Assembly: GCF_002929295.1 (NCBI RefSeq)
Contig: NZ_PJIM01000002.1
Coordinates: forward strand, 1,136,191-1,200,190
Direction of reading: 5' to 3'
DNA length: 64,000 nucleotides
From: Arthrobacter sp. SX1312
Lineage (GTDB): Bacteria > Actinomycetota > Actinomycetes > Actinomycetales > Micrococcaceae
Shown in pieces: positions 34,157-42,056 of this stretch. The notes under the pieces are model-generated. The model made no database searches and was not told where the DNA came from. It worked only from the letters and a program-made list of their open reading frames with translations. How positions within the stretch are numbered: position 1 is the stretch's first letter; every line of letters starts with the position of its first letter. The position numbers and the translations under genes were made by a program.

Positions 34157-34622
34157 TCCGCAGGGCCCCGGCCGTCACCCTCGGGGTGAGGCACCACCCC
34201 ACCTCCGGCCCGGGTACCTCGGGCTGGTGTTCCTCGGCGGCATGGGCGGGACCCTCGCGCGGTTCGGGCTGTCCGAGGTCCTCCCGACCCCTGCGGGTCT
34301 GCCGGTCGGGATCTTCCTGATCAACATCGCGGGAGCGTTCGCCCTCGGTCTGCTCCTCGAGGCCCTGGCACGCAGGGGACCCGATGCGGGCCGGCGCCGG
34401 GGGCTGCGGCTCCTCCTCGGCACCGGATTCCTCGGCGGCTTCACCACCTACAGCGCGCTCGCCGTCGATTCCGCGCTCCTTGTGGGCGGCGGACGGGTTG
34501 CGGCGGGACTGGGGTACCTCGCGGTGTCCGTCCTCGTGGGGCTCGGGGCGACGGTGCTCGGGATCGCGGCGGGCAGCCTGGTCCGCCGTCGGTCGTCAGG
34601 TCTCGCCGGAGGGCGGGCGTGA
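34149..34622 (+). CDS. fluC1: Fluoride channel subunit FluC/CrcB (first of a pair)
   Basis: 157-residue Fluc-family fluoride exporter subunit. Conserved elements are GGMGGTLARFGLSE, GIFLINIAGAFALG and GTGFLGGFTTYSALAVDSALL, across four hydrophobic segments. The start is a TTG at 34149 inside the end of the upstream gene, so about 20 leader residues are uncertain; a later start is possible. It overlaps fluC2 by four bases. Actinobacterial pairs like this often assemble as heterodimers. Confidence 0.88.
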   Translation: MPDPQGPGRHPRGEAPPHLRPGYLGLVFLGGMGGTLARFGLSEVLPTPAGLPVGIFLINIAGAFALGLLLEALARRGPDAGRRRGLRLLLGTGFLGGFTTYSALAVDSALLVGGGRVAAGLGYLAVSVLVGLGATVLGIAAGSLVRRRSSGLAGGRA

Positions 34623-35014
34623 GCGTCGGGGTGGTGCTTGCGCTCGGCGTCGCGGGCGGGGTGGGCGCGGTGGCACGCTTCGTGCTCGACGGCGTCATCC
34701 GGGCCCCACTCCGGGGCGTGGTCCCCATCGGGACCATGACCGTCAATATCACCGGTTCATTCCTGCTCGGTCTCCTCACCGCGCTCGGGATGGTCAGTGT
34801 CCTCACGCCCGAGTGGATCCTGATCTGCGGCGGCGGCTTCCTCGGCGGCTACACCACCTTCAGCACGGCGAGCAGCGAAACGGTCCGTCTGCTGCAGGCG
34901 GACCGCATCGGCGCCGCAGTGCTCGCGGGAGCGGGCACGGCACTGGCGGCGCTCGCGGCAGCCGCGTCGGGTCTGTGGGTAGGTTTCCTCGTGGCCGGGC
35001 TGGGCGGGAACTGA
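34619..35014 (+). CDS. fluC2: Fluoride channel subunit FluC/CrcB (second of a pair)
   Basis: 131-residue Fluc subunit with GVAGGVGAVARFVLDGVI, TMTVNITGSFLLGLLTALG and GGGFLGGYTTFSTASSETVRLL, the polar-track Asn and Phe-box motifs of the family. The GTG start overlaps fluC1 (GTGA). No fluoride riboswitch is visible because the genes are embedded in the upstream operon. Its last codons and stop lie inside a 38-base sequence that is repeated 78 bases downstream. Confidence 0.9.
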   Translation: MSVGVVLALGVAGGVGAVARFVLDGVIRAPLRGVVPIGTMTVNITGSFLLGLLTALGMVSVLTPEWILICGGGFLGGYTTFSTASSETVRLLQADRIGAAVLAGAGTALAALAAAASGLWVGFLVAGLGGN

Positions 35015-35116
35015 AGTCCGTCGGCGGGCGCGGCCGAAACCGCCGGACGGGCCGAACCGCCGGACGGACCGAAGCTGATGGGCGGGAGCTGAAGTCCGTC
35101 GGCGGGCGGGGCCGAA
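35001..35116 (+). repeat. Direct duplication of the fluC2 3' end
   Basis: The 38-base segments 35001-35038 and 35079-35116 match at 36 positions (core CTGAAGTCCGTCGGCGGGCG). The first includes the last codons and TGA of fluC2; the second is non-coding. Between them lie two tandem copies of a 17-base ACCGCCGGACGG-type unit. This looks like a 78-base tandem duplication that is decaying. Confidence 0.8.
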
Positions 35117-35200
35117 GCGGACAGGCAGGCAGGACCGAAGGGCCGGCGCCAGGGTGGCGCAGTGACCGCGGCGCTCGCAGTCCGTCGGCCGGAGCGAGCC

Positions 35201-35256
35201 CGGGTCATGCCGCCCGGGTCATGCCGCCCCGGATCATTCGGCCGGGTCATGCCGCC
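35201..35256 (+). repeat. Triplicate GGGTCATGCCGCCC repeat
   Basis: GGGTCATGCCGCCC occurs at 35201-35214, 35215-35228 and 35243-35256, the third after a 14-base spacer containing a degenerate GGATCATTCGGCC copy. It lies between the convergent fluC2 and HNH genes, just beyond the HNH stop, in a stretch with no gene. Confidence 0.75.
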
Positions 35257-35260
35257 CTCG

Positions 35261-36970
35261 TCATCCAGCACCCGTATCCGTCAGGTCGGAAACGGGTGGC
35301 TGGTGGGTCGGGATGTCCGCAGGTGTAGCGGCGAGTTCGCCGCGAACTGTACGCCCTGCCTGCCAGTACAGATTCCTTCGGGGGTTGCCGGTTCGTCGTC
35401 GATGAGCCGGCGGGGTGAACCACGGGATGCCACCACGCGATTCGACGGTCCACGGGTCCTCATGGATGACGTGGTGGTGACGCGAGCACAGCAGCACCCC
35501 GTTGTCGACGCTGGTCACGCCACCCTGCGACCACGGTGTCAGGTGGTGTGCCTCACACCAGCTGGCCGGAATGGAGCAGTCCGGGAACGCGCACCCCTTG
35601 TCCCGGGCGACGAGCGCTCGCCGGAGATGTGGTGGGAACAGGCGTTGCGCACGTCCCACGTCGAGCACCTGCCCGTCGCCGCCCAGGACCAACGGCATGA
35701 TGTCCGCGTCACAGGCCAGCCTCCTGATGGTCCGCACATCGACCTGTCCGGAGAAGACGGCATCGCCGGCCCGGTCGGTCTCGCCGATCAGGTCCTGGTA
35801 GTCGATGGTCACCATCACCTGTGGACGATGCCCACCCGTCGCGGGCAGGCCGCCGGTCGACAAGGCGATCCTGCAGGCCGAGACCAGACCGTCGAGGAGT
35901 TGCTGCGCCCGGGTCGGATCACCGCGATCGACCGACGGCTCCTGCGAAGCGGGTGCTGACCCGGGAGCCGACTCCCGTGCTGACCCGGGTGCTTGCCGGT
36001 TTGTCACCTCAAGTACTACGCCGCCGACCGGGTGTTCGGCATGCCCCGAGGATCCTCTCGGGTTGGCGGCTGCATTCATGACGGTTGCGAGCTGTTCGAA
36101 CTGCTCGTCCGTGGCGCCGATCTCCAGGACCTGCAATCCATGGCGTCGTCCCTTGAGGAAGACGCCCTGACGCGCCCGAAGCACCTTCTCCGTGGGTTCC
36201 TGCCCGTCCTGGTCCAGCACTGATTCCCAGCGGCGCGCCAGGACGCGGAGGATGTCCTCGTCGGACTCGACCGCCTGCCGGGTGAGGTGCTGCTCCATCG
36301 ACGCAAGCTGATCCGGCGTCGCGAAGGACTGCACCCGCTCGATCGCCTGCGCCACGACGGTGGCGGCACGCGCGCTGATGACGAAGGAGTTCACGGCTTC
36401 CCCCAGCACTTCCAGCCGGGGAGGGAGCGGGTTCCCGGTGGGTGACAAGCTCGGCAGCACGACCGCCGCCAGATGCAGACGACGTCTCGCCTCGGTACGG
36501 CTGATGCCCAGCGTCTCCCGAAGGAAATCCGCACAGTTCCTGAACCCATGACCGGCATCACCGGCCGAGCTGGACGAGCTGGATGAACTGGATGAACTGG
36601 ATGAACTGGATGAACTGGATGAACTGGATGAACCGGATGAACCGGATGAACTGGATGAACCGGCCGAGCTGGATGACGTGACCCCGGGGTCCTGCGCCAC
36701 CGAAGCAGCTTCTGCAGGACCGGATGCGCCGGGGCCGCCGCCCTGTGCCGAGAAGAGGCCATGGTGATCCGCCACCCGGGCGGCGAGGACCTGCAGGTGG
36801 TCGACGACCTTCGACACCTGCTCCACATCGACGACGAACCGGAGGGCGTCCTGCCGTGACAGGAGGTGGTGGTACTGGGCCAGGCCGAGCGCACAGTCGC
36901 CGAGGACGGTACGAGCCTCCTCCAGGGAGGATCCCGGCCGGGAGGAGCGGGTGATCGATGTGATGGCCAT
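35261..36970 (-). CDS. 13E12-type HNH endonuclease domain protein (DUF222) with poly-serine tract
   Basis: 569-residue protein. The N-terminal DUF222-like helical region is split by a Ser-rich tract (about residues 98-136, almost pure Ser) encoded by 9-base repeats. The C-terminus has an HNH nuclease motif: CAFPDCSIPASWCEAHHLTPWSQGG, then DNGVLLCSRHHHVIHE. The family is abundant in actinobacteria (13E12 repeat proteins) and its role is unresolved; several mycobacterial members are DNA-damage inducible. Here an SOS box overlaps the promoter. GATAAT (36984-36979) lies eight bases before the ATG, suggesting a nearly leaderless, LexA-controlled transcript. Confidence 0.88.
   Translation of the reverse strand: MAITSITRSSRPGSSLEEARTVLGDCALGLAQYHHLLSRQDALRFVVDVEQVSKVVDHLQVLAARVADHHGLFSAQGGGPGASGPAEAASVAQDPGVTSSSSAGSSSSSGSSGSSSSSSSSSSSSSSSSSSSSSSAGDAGHGFRNCADFLRETLGISRTEARRRLHLAAVVLPSLSPTGNPLPPRLEVLGEAVNSFVISARAATVVAQAIERVQSFATPDQLASMEQHLTRQAVESDEDILRVLARRWESVLDQDGQEPTEKVLRARQGVFLKGRRHGLQVLEIGATDEQFEQLATVMNAAANPRGSSGHAEHPVGGVVLEVTNRQAPGSARESAPGSAPASQEPSVDRGDPTRAQQLLDGLVSACRIALSTGGLPATGGHRPQVMVTIDYQDLIGETDRAGDAVFSGQVDVRTIRRLACDADIMPLVLGGDGQVLDVGRAQRLFPPHLRRALVARDKGCAFPDCSIPASWCEAHHLTPWSQGGVTSVDNGVLLCSRHHHVIHEDPWTVESRGGIPWFTPPAHRRRTGNPRRNLYWQAGRTVRGELAATPADIPTHQPPVSDLTDTGAG
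36579..36677 (-). repeat. 9-base tandem repeat encoding poly-serine
   Basis: On the plus strand the unit is CTGGATGAA. Six perfect copies run from 36579 to 36632, then two CCGGATGAA variants, another perfect copy, a CCGGCCGAG and a CTGGATGAC. On the coding (minus) strand each unit gives Ser-Ser-Ser. Because the unit is a multiple of three, copy-number change alters tract length without frameshift. Confidence 0.92.
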
Positions 36971-36982
36971 GACTTGATATTA

Positions 36983-36998
36983 TCGAACGCGTGTTCGA
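36983..36998. promoter_or_regulatory. LexA/SOS box of the HNH gene
   Basis: TCGAACGCGTGTTCGA matches the actinobacterial SOS box TCGAAC-N4-GTTCGA exactly. It lies 13 bases before the HNH start codon and overlaps the proposed -10 box GATAAT, the position expected for repression by LexA. Confidence 0.85.
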
Positions 36999-37092
36999 TT
37001 AATCGAGGCGGGGGTGCCATTGTGGAGGGGTAGTGGGACCCTGACCTTCATCGGACTCCGCACGGTGCACACCGGGGTACGGGTGGTGATCG

Positions 37093-37398
37093 CTACGTGA
37101 TGCGTCGTGCCTCTCGGTCCGTGTCGATCACCAGGTGGCGGACGCCGTCGACGGTGAGGATCTGACGATCGCCCTGGTCCGTGAAACAGAGCAGCACCGC
37201 CCTACACGTAGGGCAGCGCAGCACCATGCCGGGCGCATTCGTGTAGAGCAGCGCAGCGGCCAGCGGGCCGGACGAGCCACAGCCCGCGCACCTGCACTCC
37301 GCGCTCGTGAGGTCGGAGACGAACTGGTCGAGCGCCCCGGCGAGGGCGTTGCCGTCGAGGTGGTCCTGGTCGGGGTGGTACTGCTCCGTGCTGTCCAT
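37093..37398 (-). CDS. DUF6510 family zinc-ribbon-like protein
   Basis: 101-residue protein with two CxxC knuckles (CAGCGSSGPLAAALLY and LRCPTCRAVLLCF) that suggest a zinc ribbon, and an N-terminal HLDGNALAGALDQFVSDLTSAECRC typical of DUF6510. Function unknown. It follows the flavin reductase by 12 bases and so is the third gene of the sulfite-oxidase-like operon. It may be an accessory or redox-linked protein of that system, but this is inferred from position only. Confidence 0.8.
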   Translation of the reverse strand: MDSTEQYHPDQDHLDGNALAGALDQFVSDLTSAECRCAGCGSSGPLAAALLYTNAPGMVLRCPTCRAVLLCFTDQGDRQILTVDGVRHLVIDTDREARRIT

Positions 37399-37410
37399 GG
37401 CAGTCCTTTC

Positions 37411-38127
37411 CTAGCCGCCGTACCGCTCCGTGCGGATGCGGCCGGCGTCGTGCCCGTCCTCGACGAGCCACGCGGCGACGGCCTCGACGAAGCCCGTCGA
37501 GCCGCAGATGTAGACGGCCGGAGCCTCGTCCGGCGGAAAGCAGGACGCCGTGACGGCCTCGTGCGTGAGGCGGCCGGCCGCCCGGCCGTCGGGTGCCTCG
37601 CGTGAGTAGGCGATGTCGATCGTCACCTGCGGATCCTCCTGCCCAAGCACGGCGAGCTCACCCCGGTAGAAGACATGGTCGGGGCTGCGCACCGAGTAGA
37701 GCAGTCGCGCCGGTGCGATCGCCCGGGCCTCGGCGTGCGAGCGGAGCATCGCCATGAGCGGGACGACGCCCGAGCCTCCGGCGATCAGCTGCAGCGGACC
37801 GGCGAGGTCCGGCGTCCAGGTGAACCAGCCGCCCACCGGGCCGCGGACCTCCAGCCGGTCGCCCACCGACAGGACGCCGACGAGGAAGGGAGAGACCTCG
37901 CCGTCGTCGAGCTCCTCGACCGTCAGTTCCAGCTCGCGGGGCGGCACCCAGGCCGCCACGGAGTACGAGCGCACCGCCTGGTAGCCGTCCTCGGCGGTGA
38001 GCCGCAGGTCCACGTGCTGGCCGGGCACGCCGGTGACGACGTCGGGGAAGCGGAGCCTCACGGTCCGCGCGCGGGCGGTCTCGGGGCGGACCGCGCTGAC
38101 CTCGACGTCCTGCCACGTCCGCCTCAC
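37411..38127 (-). CDS. FAD-dependent oxidoreductase (ferredoxin-NADP reductase fold)
   Basis: 238-residue flavin reductase. FAD contact is VRSYSVAAWVPP; the pyridine nucleotide site is GGSGVVPLMAMLRSH, then LLYSVRSPDHVFYRGEL and YICGSTGFVEAVAAWL. There is no ferredoxin domain. The GTG start overlaps the stop of the molybdopterin oxidoreductase gene, so the two are coupled. By analogy with MsrPQ-type or nitrate-reductase-like systems it probably feeds electrons to that partner, although it is soluble rather than membrane-bound. Confidence 0.87.
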   Translation of the reverse strand: MRRTWQDVEVSAVRPETARARTVRLRFPDVVTGVPGQHVDLRLTAEDGYQAVRSYSVAAWVPPRELELTVEELDDGEVSPFLVGVLSVGDRLEVRGPVGGWFTWTPDLAGPLQLIAGGSGVVPLMAMLRSHAEARAIAPARLLYSVRSPDHVFYRGELAVLGQEDPQVTIDIAYSREAPDGRAAGRLTHEAVTASCFPPDEAPAVYICGSTGFVEAVAAWLVEDGHDAGRIRTERYGG

Positions 38128-38717
38128 CAGTAGCGTTCCTCGCGCCACGGGTCCCCGTACATGTTGTAGCCGTTGCTCTCCCAGAAACCGGGCAGGTCCT
38201 GGTCCATCAGGCGTATCCCGCTGACCCACTTGGCGCTCTTCCAGAAGTACAGGTGCGGGACCAGCAGCCTCGCGGGGCCGCCGTGGGCGGGCGGGAGGGG
38301 CTCGCCGTCGAACTCGTGGACGATCCACGCCTTGCCGTCGAGGAGGTCGTCCAGCGGGAGGTTCGTCGTGTAGCCGCCGTAGGAGTGCACCATCGCGTAC
38401 TCGGCCTCGGACTCCACGTCCTCGAACAGGGTGTCGAGGGAGACGCCACGCCAGCTGGTCCCGAGCTTCGACCAGCGCGTCACGCAGTGGATGTCGGTGG
38501 TGATGTCCTCCTGGGGGAGTGCCTGCAGCTGCTCCCACGTCCACTGGTGCATCGTGCGCGGACCTTCGGCGATCTGCAGGGTCCAGTCGGCGAGGACGAC
38601 GTGGGGCGTGGGACCCGCGGACAGCACGGGGAAACCATCGGTGAGGTACTGGCCGGGCGGGAGGTTCGCGTCCCGGTTCTGTCGCCTGCCGGTGAAGCCT
38701 GAGGTAGGTATAGCCAT
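38124..38717 (-). CDS. Sulfite oxidase-like molybdopterin oxidoreductase
   Basis: 197-residue oxidoreductase_molyb domain protein. DITTDIHCVTRWSKLG contains the Cys expected to ligate molybdenum, and GPARLLVPHLYFWKSAKWVSGIRLM completes the cofactor pocket. There is no Tat or Sec signal, unlike MsrP/YedY, so the enzyme should be cytoplasmic. It is the first gene of a three-gene operon with a flavin reductase and DUF6510. The substrate is unknown. Confidence 0.88.
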   Translation of the reverse strand: MAIPTSGFTGRRQNRDANLPPGQYLTDGFPVLSAGPTPHVVLADWTLQIAEGPRTMHQWTWEQLQALPQEDITTDIHCVTRWSKLGTSWRGVSLDTLFEDVESEAEYAMVHSYGGYTTNLPLDDLLDGKAWIVHEFDGEPLPPAHGGPARLLVPHLYFWKSAKWVSGIRLMDQDLPGFWESNGYNMYGDPWREERYW

Positions 38718-38834
38718 GCGATACTCCCGCCGGGGTAGGGCGCGCCGGGTCGATGGTACGACAAAATAGTGCACCTGCCCGATGCTGTCCAGACCGGGAC
38801 GACGGGCGGTCGCCCTGCCCACTAGTGTGGAAGG

Positions 38835-40064
38835 GTGCCCCAGGAAACCTTCGACCTCCGTGCGATCGCAGTGGGGGCCTACGGCCCGTCGCTCCTGTAC
38901 GGGGTCGCCACGGGCGCCATCCTGCCGGTCATCGCGCTGACGGCGCGCGATCTCGGCGCGGACGTCGCGACGGCGGCCCTCGTCATCACGCTCTCCGGCA
39001 TCGGCTCCCTGGTCACCAATGTCCCCGCGACGCTGATCGCCACGCGGTTCGGCGAACGCAAGGCCCTCGTGGGAGCGGCGCTCTGGTGCGCGGCGGCCAT
39101 GTTCCTCGCGCTCGCGGCCCCGACGCTGCCCGTCTTCGCGGCCGCCGTCTTCATGGTGGGCATGGCGGGCGCGGTGTTCGGGCTCGCGCGCCAGAGCTAC
39201 CTCACCGAGGCCGTGCCCGCGTACTTCCGCGCCCGCGCGCTGTCCACGCTCGGGGGCGTCACGCGCATCGGGGTCTTCGCGGGGCCCTTCGCGGCGGCCC
39301 TCGCCATGAGCGCCCTCGGGCTCGACGGCGCCTACTGGGTGGGCGGGGTGGCGAGCCTCGCCGCGGCGGCCCTGAGCTGGCGTGTCCCCGAACTCGACGC
39401 CCCTGGGCGGATCGCGATGACGGTTCGGACGCCGATCGAGGCCGCACTGGCTCCGCCGACGGTGCGATCCATGATGCGCAGCCACGCCCGGATCTTCCTC
39501 ACCGTCGGGATCGGGGTCCTGCTGATCGCGGCGGTACGGGCCACCCGGCAGGCGGTCCTGCCGCTGTGGGCCGAGAACATCGGCCTGGACGCCTCGGCGA
39601 CGGCGCTGATCTACGGACTGTCGGGCGCGATCGACATGCTGATCTTCTACCCGTCCGGCAAGGTCATGGACGTCCGGGGCCGCCGGTGGATCGCGGTCCC
39701 CTGCATGCTCATCATGGGCGTCGCGCTCACGCTCCTGCCGCTCACCGGGGACGCGACCGGACTGCTCCTGGTGGCCCTGCTCATCGGGTTCGGGAACGGC
39801 ATCGGCTCGGGCATCGTCATGACGCTCGGCGCGGACTTCTCACCCTCGCCCGGCCGTCCGCAGTTCCTCGGTATCTGGCGCCTGTTCACGGACGTGGGGA
39901 CCATGACCGGCCCCGGGCTGCTCGCCCTCGTGACCGCCCTGGCCACCCTGTCGGCCGGCATCTGGGCGACGGCCGTCCTCGGCTTCCTCGGGGCCGGGGT
40001 CCTCTGGTACTGGATCCCGCGGGCGGCCCCGGGGTCGGCCGCACCCGTGCGTTCCCGGCGCTGA
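38835..40064 (+). CDS. MFS transporter
   Basis: 409-residue major facilitator protein with about twelve hydrophobic segments. The loop after segment 2 (TLIATRFGERKALVGAALW) and the one in the second half (SGKVMDVRGRRWIAVP) fit the MFS cytoplasmic loop pattern. There is no substrate-specific motif; it probably exports a drug or metabolite. The GTG start is six bases after TAGTGT (38823-38828), so the mRNA is probably leaderless. It is divergent from the molybdopterin operon. Confidence 0.88.
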   Translation: MPQETFDLRAIAVGAYGPSLLYGVATGAILPVIALTARDLGADVATAALVITLSGIGSLVTNVPATLIATRFGERKALVGAALWCAAAMFLALAAPTLPVFAAAVFMVGMAGAVFGLARQSYLTEAVPAYFRARALSTLGGVTRIGVFAGPFAAALAMSALGLDGAYWVGGVASLAAAALSWRVPELDAPGRIAMTVRTPIEAALAPPTVRSMMRSHARIFLTVGIGVLLIAAVRATRQAVLPLWAENIGLDASATALIYGLSGAIDMLIFYPSGKVMDVRGRRWIAVPCMLIMGVALTLLPLTGDATGLLLVALLIGFGNGIGSGIVMTLGADFSPSPGRPQFLGIWRLFTDVGTMTGPGLLALVTALATLSAGIWATAVLGFLGAGVLWYWIPRAAPGSAAPVRSRR

Positions 40065-40198
40065 CCCGCGGCGTCAGGGCGTCCGGGTCCTGCCGCATCG
40101 AGCGATGCCTCCCGGTGCAGCAGGGCCGGGAGGGGGACTGTTCGACCATGCCCACCCGCCGTCGTCGTGCAGTGGGAGGAGTCGCGGTGCCGCCGGCC
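40065..40198. other. Non-coding gap between convergent genes
   Basis: No gene, clear hairpin or regulatory site is seen in these 134 bases between the MFS gene and the oppositely oriented hypothetical gene. Confidence 0.5.
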
Positions 40199-40792
40199 TC
40201 AGCGCCGCGCCCTGCGGGCGATCGCCCGCGCCGCCAGCGCCGCCCCCGCCGTCGCGGCCACCCAGGGGCCGGCGACGACGATCGGGTCGATCCACAGGTG
40301 GTTGACGTCCACGCGTTTCCTGCCGACGCGCGACGCGATCCCGTGCCGCCGCCGCTCCGCGAGGATGCCCGTCTCGGTGACCGGGTTGTCCGGGCGCAGC
40401 GAGGCGAACGACCTCAGATGCGCACCCCAGGCGTCCACACGGTCGCCGGCCAGAAGGATGAGCCAGTGGGCGGCCCGCCCCTCGCCGTACCGGTAGGCGT
40501 ACCGCCGGATGCTCCCCGAGACGCCGTGCAGCGGCGCGCTCGTCCCGAAGACCGGTGTCAGCTGTCCGTGCTCGATCGAGCGTTCACGGCCCTCCCGGCC
40601 CTGCTGCTCCTCCGGGTAGTCCCAGTGGGCACCGGTGCCGGCCGGATCGAACACCTCCCGCGGATAGGAGGGCCGGTCCTTCGGGTCCAGGTCCACGCCC
40701 CAGCCCGGGATCCTCGCCCGGAGGGCCTCGGCGCTGGGGATGTCCCTGGGCTTGTTCGCGACGTAGGGGGTGGACGGCGTCGATGAGGACAT
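40199..40792 (-). CDS. Hypothetical protein with C-terminal hydrophobic segment
   Basis: 197-residue protein I cannot assign to a family. The N-terminal half is polar and rich in Pro (PSAEALRARIPGWGVDLDPKDRPSYPREVFDP). The centre has LHGVSGSIRRYAYRYGEGRAAHWLILLAGDRVDAWGAHL. A C-terminal hydrophobic stretch (IDPIVVAGPWVAATAGAALAARAIA) followed by RRARR suggests a tail anchor. It starts nine bases after the zinc alcohol dehydrogenase stop, so the two are very likely co-transcribed. Confidence 0.7.
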   Translation of the reverse strand: MSSSTPSTPYVANKPRDIPSAEALRARIPGWGVDLDPKDRPSYPREVFDPAGTGAHWDYPEEQQGREGRERSIEHGQLTPVFGTSAPLHGVSGSIRRYAYRYGEGRAAHWLILLAGDRVDAWGAHLRSFASLRPDNPVTETGILAERRRHGIASRVGRKRVDVNHLWIDPIVVAGPWVAATAGAALAARAIARRARR

Positions 40793-40801
40793 GGGGGTCT
40801 C

Positions 40802-41950
40802 CTAGCTGGGGTCCGCGATGATGAGCGGTTTGATGCATCCGTCGAGCTTCGCCGAGAACATGTGGTATCCCTCGGCGATGTGCTCCAGGGGGATCCGGTG
40901 CGTGACGATGTCATTGGGTTTGAGGTAGCCGTTCCGGATGTGCTCGAACAGGCGCGGCCACTGCCGCTTCACCGGCGTCTGGTTCATGCGCAGGGTCAGG
41001 CCCTTGTTGAGCGCGTCCCCGAACTTCACGGCGCTGAAGATCGGGCCGTAGGCTCCGACGACGGACACCGTGCCCCCTTTGCGCACGGAGTCGATGGCCC
41101 AGTTCAGGGCCACGGGGGAGCCGCCCTGCAGTTTGAGCTTGGTCCCCGTGACCTGCTGGAGGAAGCTGCCGTCCGCCTCCGCACCCACGGCGTCGATCAC
41201 GACGTCGGCGCCGAGGTAGTCCGTGGTCCTCTTCATCTCCACGATGATGTCGTCGTACTCCGCGAAGTTGAAGGTCTCGGCCTGCGCGAAGACGCGTGCC
41301 TTCTCCAGGCGGTACTCGAGGTGGTCGATGACGATCACCCTCCCGGCACCCATGAGCCATGAGGACTTGGCGGCGAACAGCCCGACGGGTCCTGCGCCGA
41401 ACACCACCACGGTGTCACCCTCGACGATGTCGCCGAGCTGCGCTCCGAAGTACCCGGTGGCCAGGGCGTCCGTGAGCAGCACCGCGTCCTCGCTGTCCAT
41501 CCAGTCGGGGATGATCGTCGGTCCGACGTCGGCGAACGGCACGCGCACGAACTCGGCCTGGCCTCCGTCGTACCCGCCCGTGGTGTGCGAGTAGCCGTAG
41601 ATGCCGCCCACCGCCGTGGCGTTCGGATTGACGTTGTGGCAGTTGGAGAACAGCCCACGGGCGCAGTAGTAGCAGGACCCGCAGTAGACGTTGAACGGCA
41701 CCATCACGCGGTCGCCGCGCGTGAGGTTCCGCACCGACGGGCCCACCTCCTCGACGACGCCGATGAACTCGTGGCCGAACGTGTGGCCGATCCGCGTGTC
41801 CGGCATGAGGCCGTGGTACAGGTGCAGGTCCGAGCCGCAGATCGCGGCCGTGGTCACCCGGATGATGGCGTCGTTCGGGTGTTGGATCGTCGGCATCGGC
41901 TTCTCCTCGACCCGGATCTTGTACGGGCCGCGGTACACCATGGCTCTCAT
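40802..41950 (-). CDS. Zinc-dependent alcohol dehydrogenase (MDR family)
   Basis: 382-residue medium-chain dehydrogenase. The catalytic zinc site is CGSDLHLYHG and GHTFGHEFIGVVEEVG; the structural zinc Cys cluster is YCGSCYYCARGLFSNCHN. The NAD site is VVVFGAGPVGLFAAKSSWLMGAGRVIVID. The length and the VYRGPYKIRVEEKP start resemble the glutathione-independent formaldehyde dehydrogenase-like group. The ATG at 41950 follows AGGGAGA. The upstream in-frame extension to 42259 is an unlikely low-complexity shadow. Confidence 0.9.
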   Translation of the reverse strand: MRAMVYRGPYKIRVEEKPMPTIQHPNDAIIRVTTAAICGSDLHLYHGLMPDTRIGHTFGHEFIGVVEEVGPSVRNLTRGDRVMVPFNVYCGSCYYCARGLFSNCHNVNPNATAVGGIYGYSHTTGGYDGGQAEFVRVPFADVGPTIIPDWMDSEDAVLLTDALATGYFGAQLGDIVEGDTVVVFGAGPVGLFAAKSSWLMGAGRVIVIDHLEYRLEKARVFAQAETFNFAEYDDIIVEMKRTTDYLGADVVIDAVGAEADGSFLQQVTGTKLKLQGGSPVALNWAIDSVRKGGTVSVVGAYGPIFSAVKFGDALNKGLTLRMNQTPVKRQWPRLFEHIRNGYLKPNDIVTHRIPLEHIAEGYHMFSAKLDGCIKPLIIADPS

Positions 41951-42056
41951 CGGACGTCTCCCTCGTCGCTGGTCCGGCCAGCGTTGCACCACCGCTGCGG
42001 CGGGGCAACGCTGGGCGGACCCACCGAAAAGGACGTGCGCGGCGGCGGCGGGGGTG

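Noticed and set aside
36391-37020. Minus-strand frame with a (Val-His-Pro) repeat overlapping the HNH start
   Set aside because: Alternative frame of the 9-base repeat; the HNH frame alone has conserved domains on both sides of the repeat.
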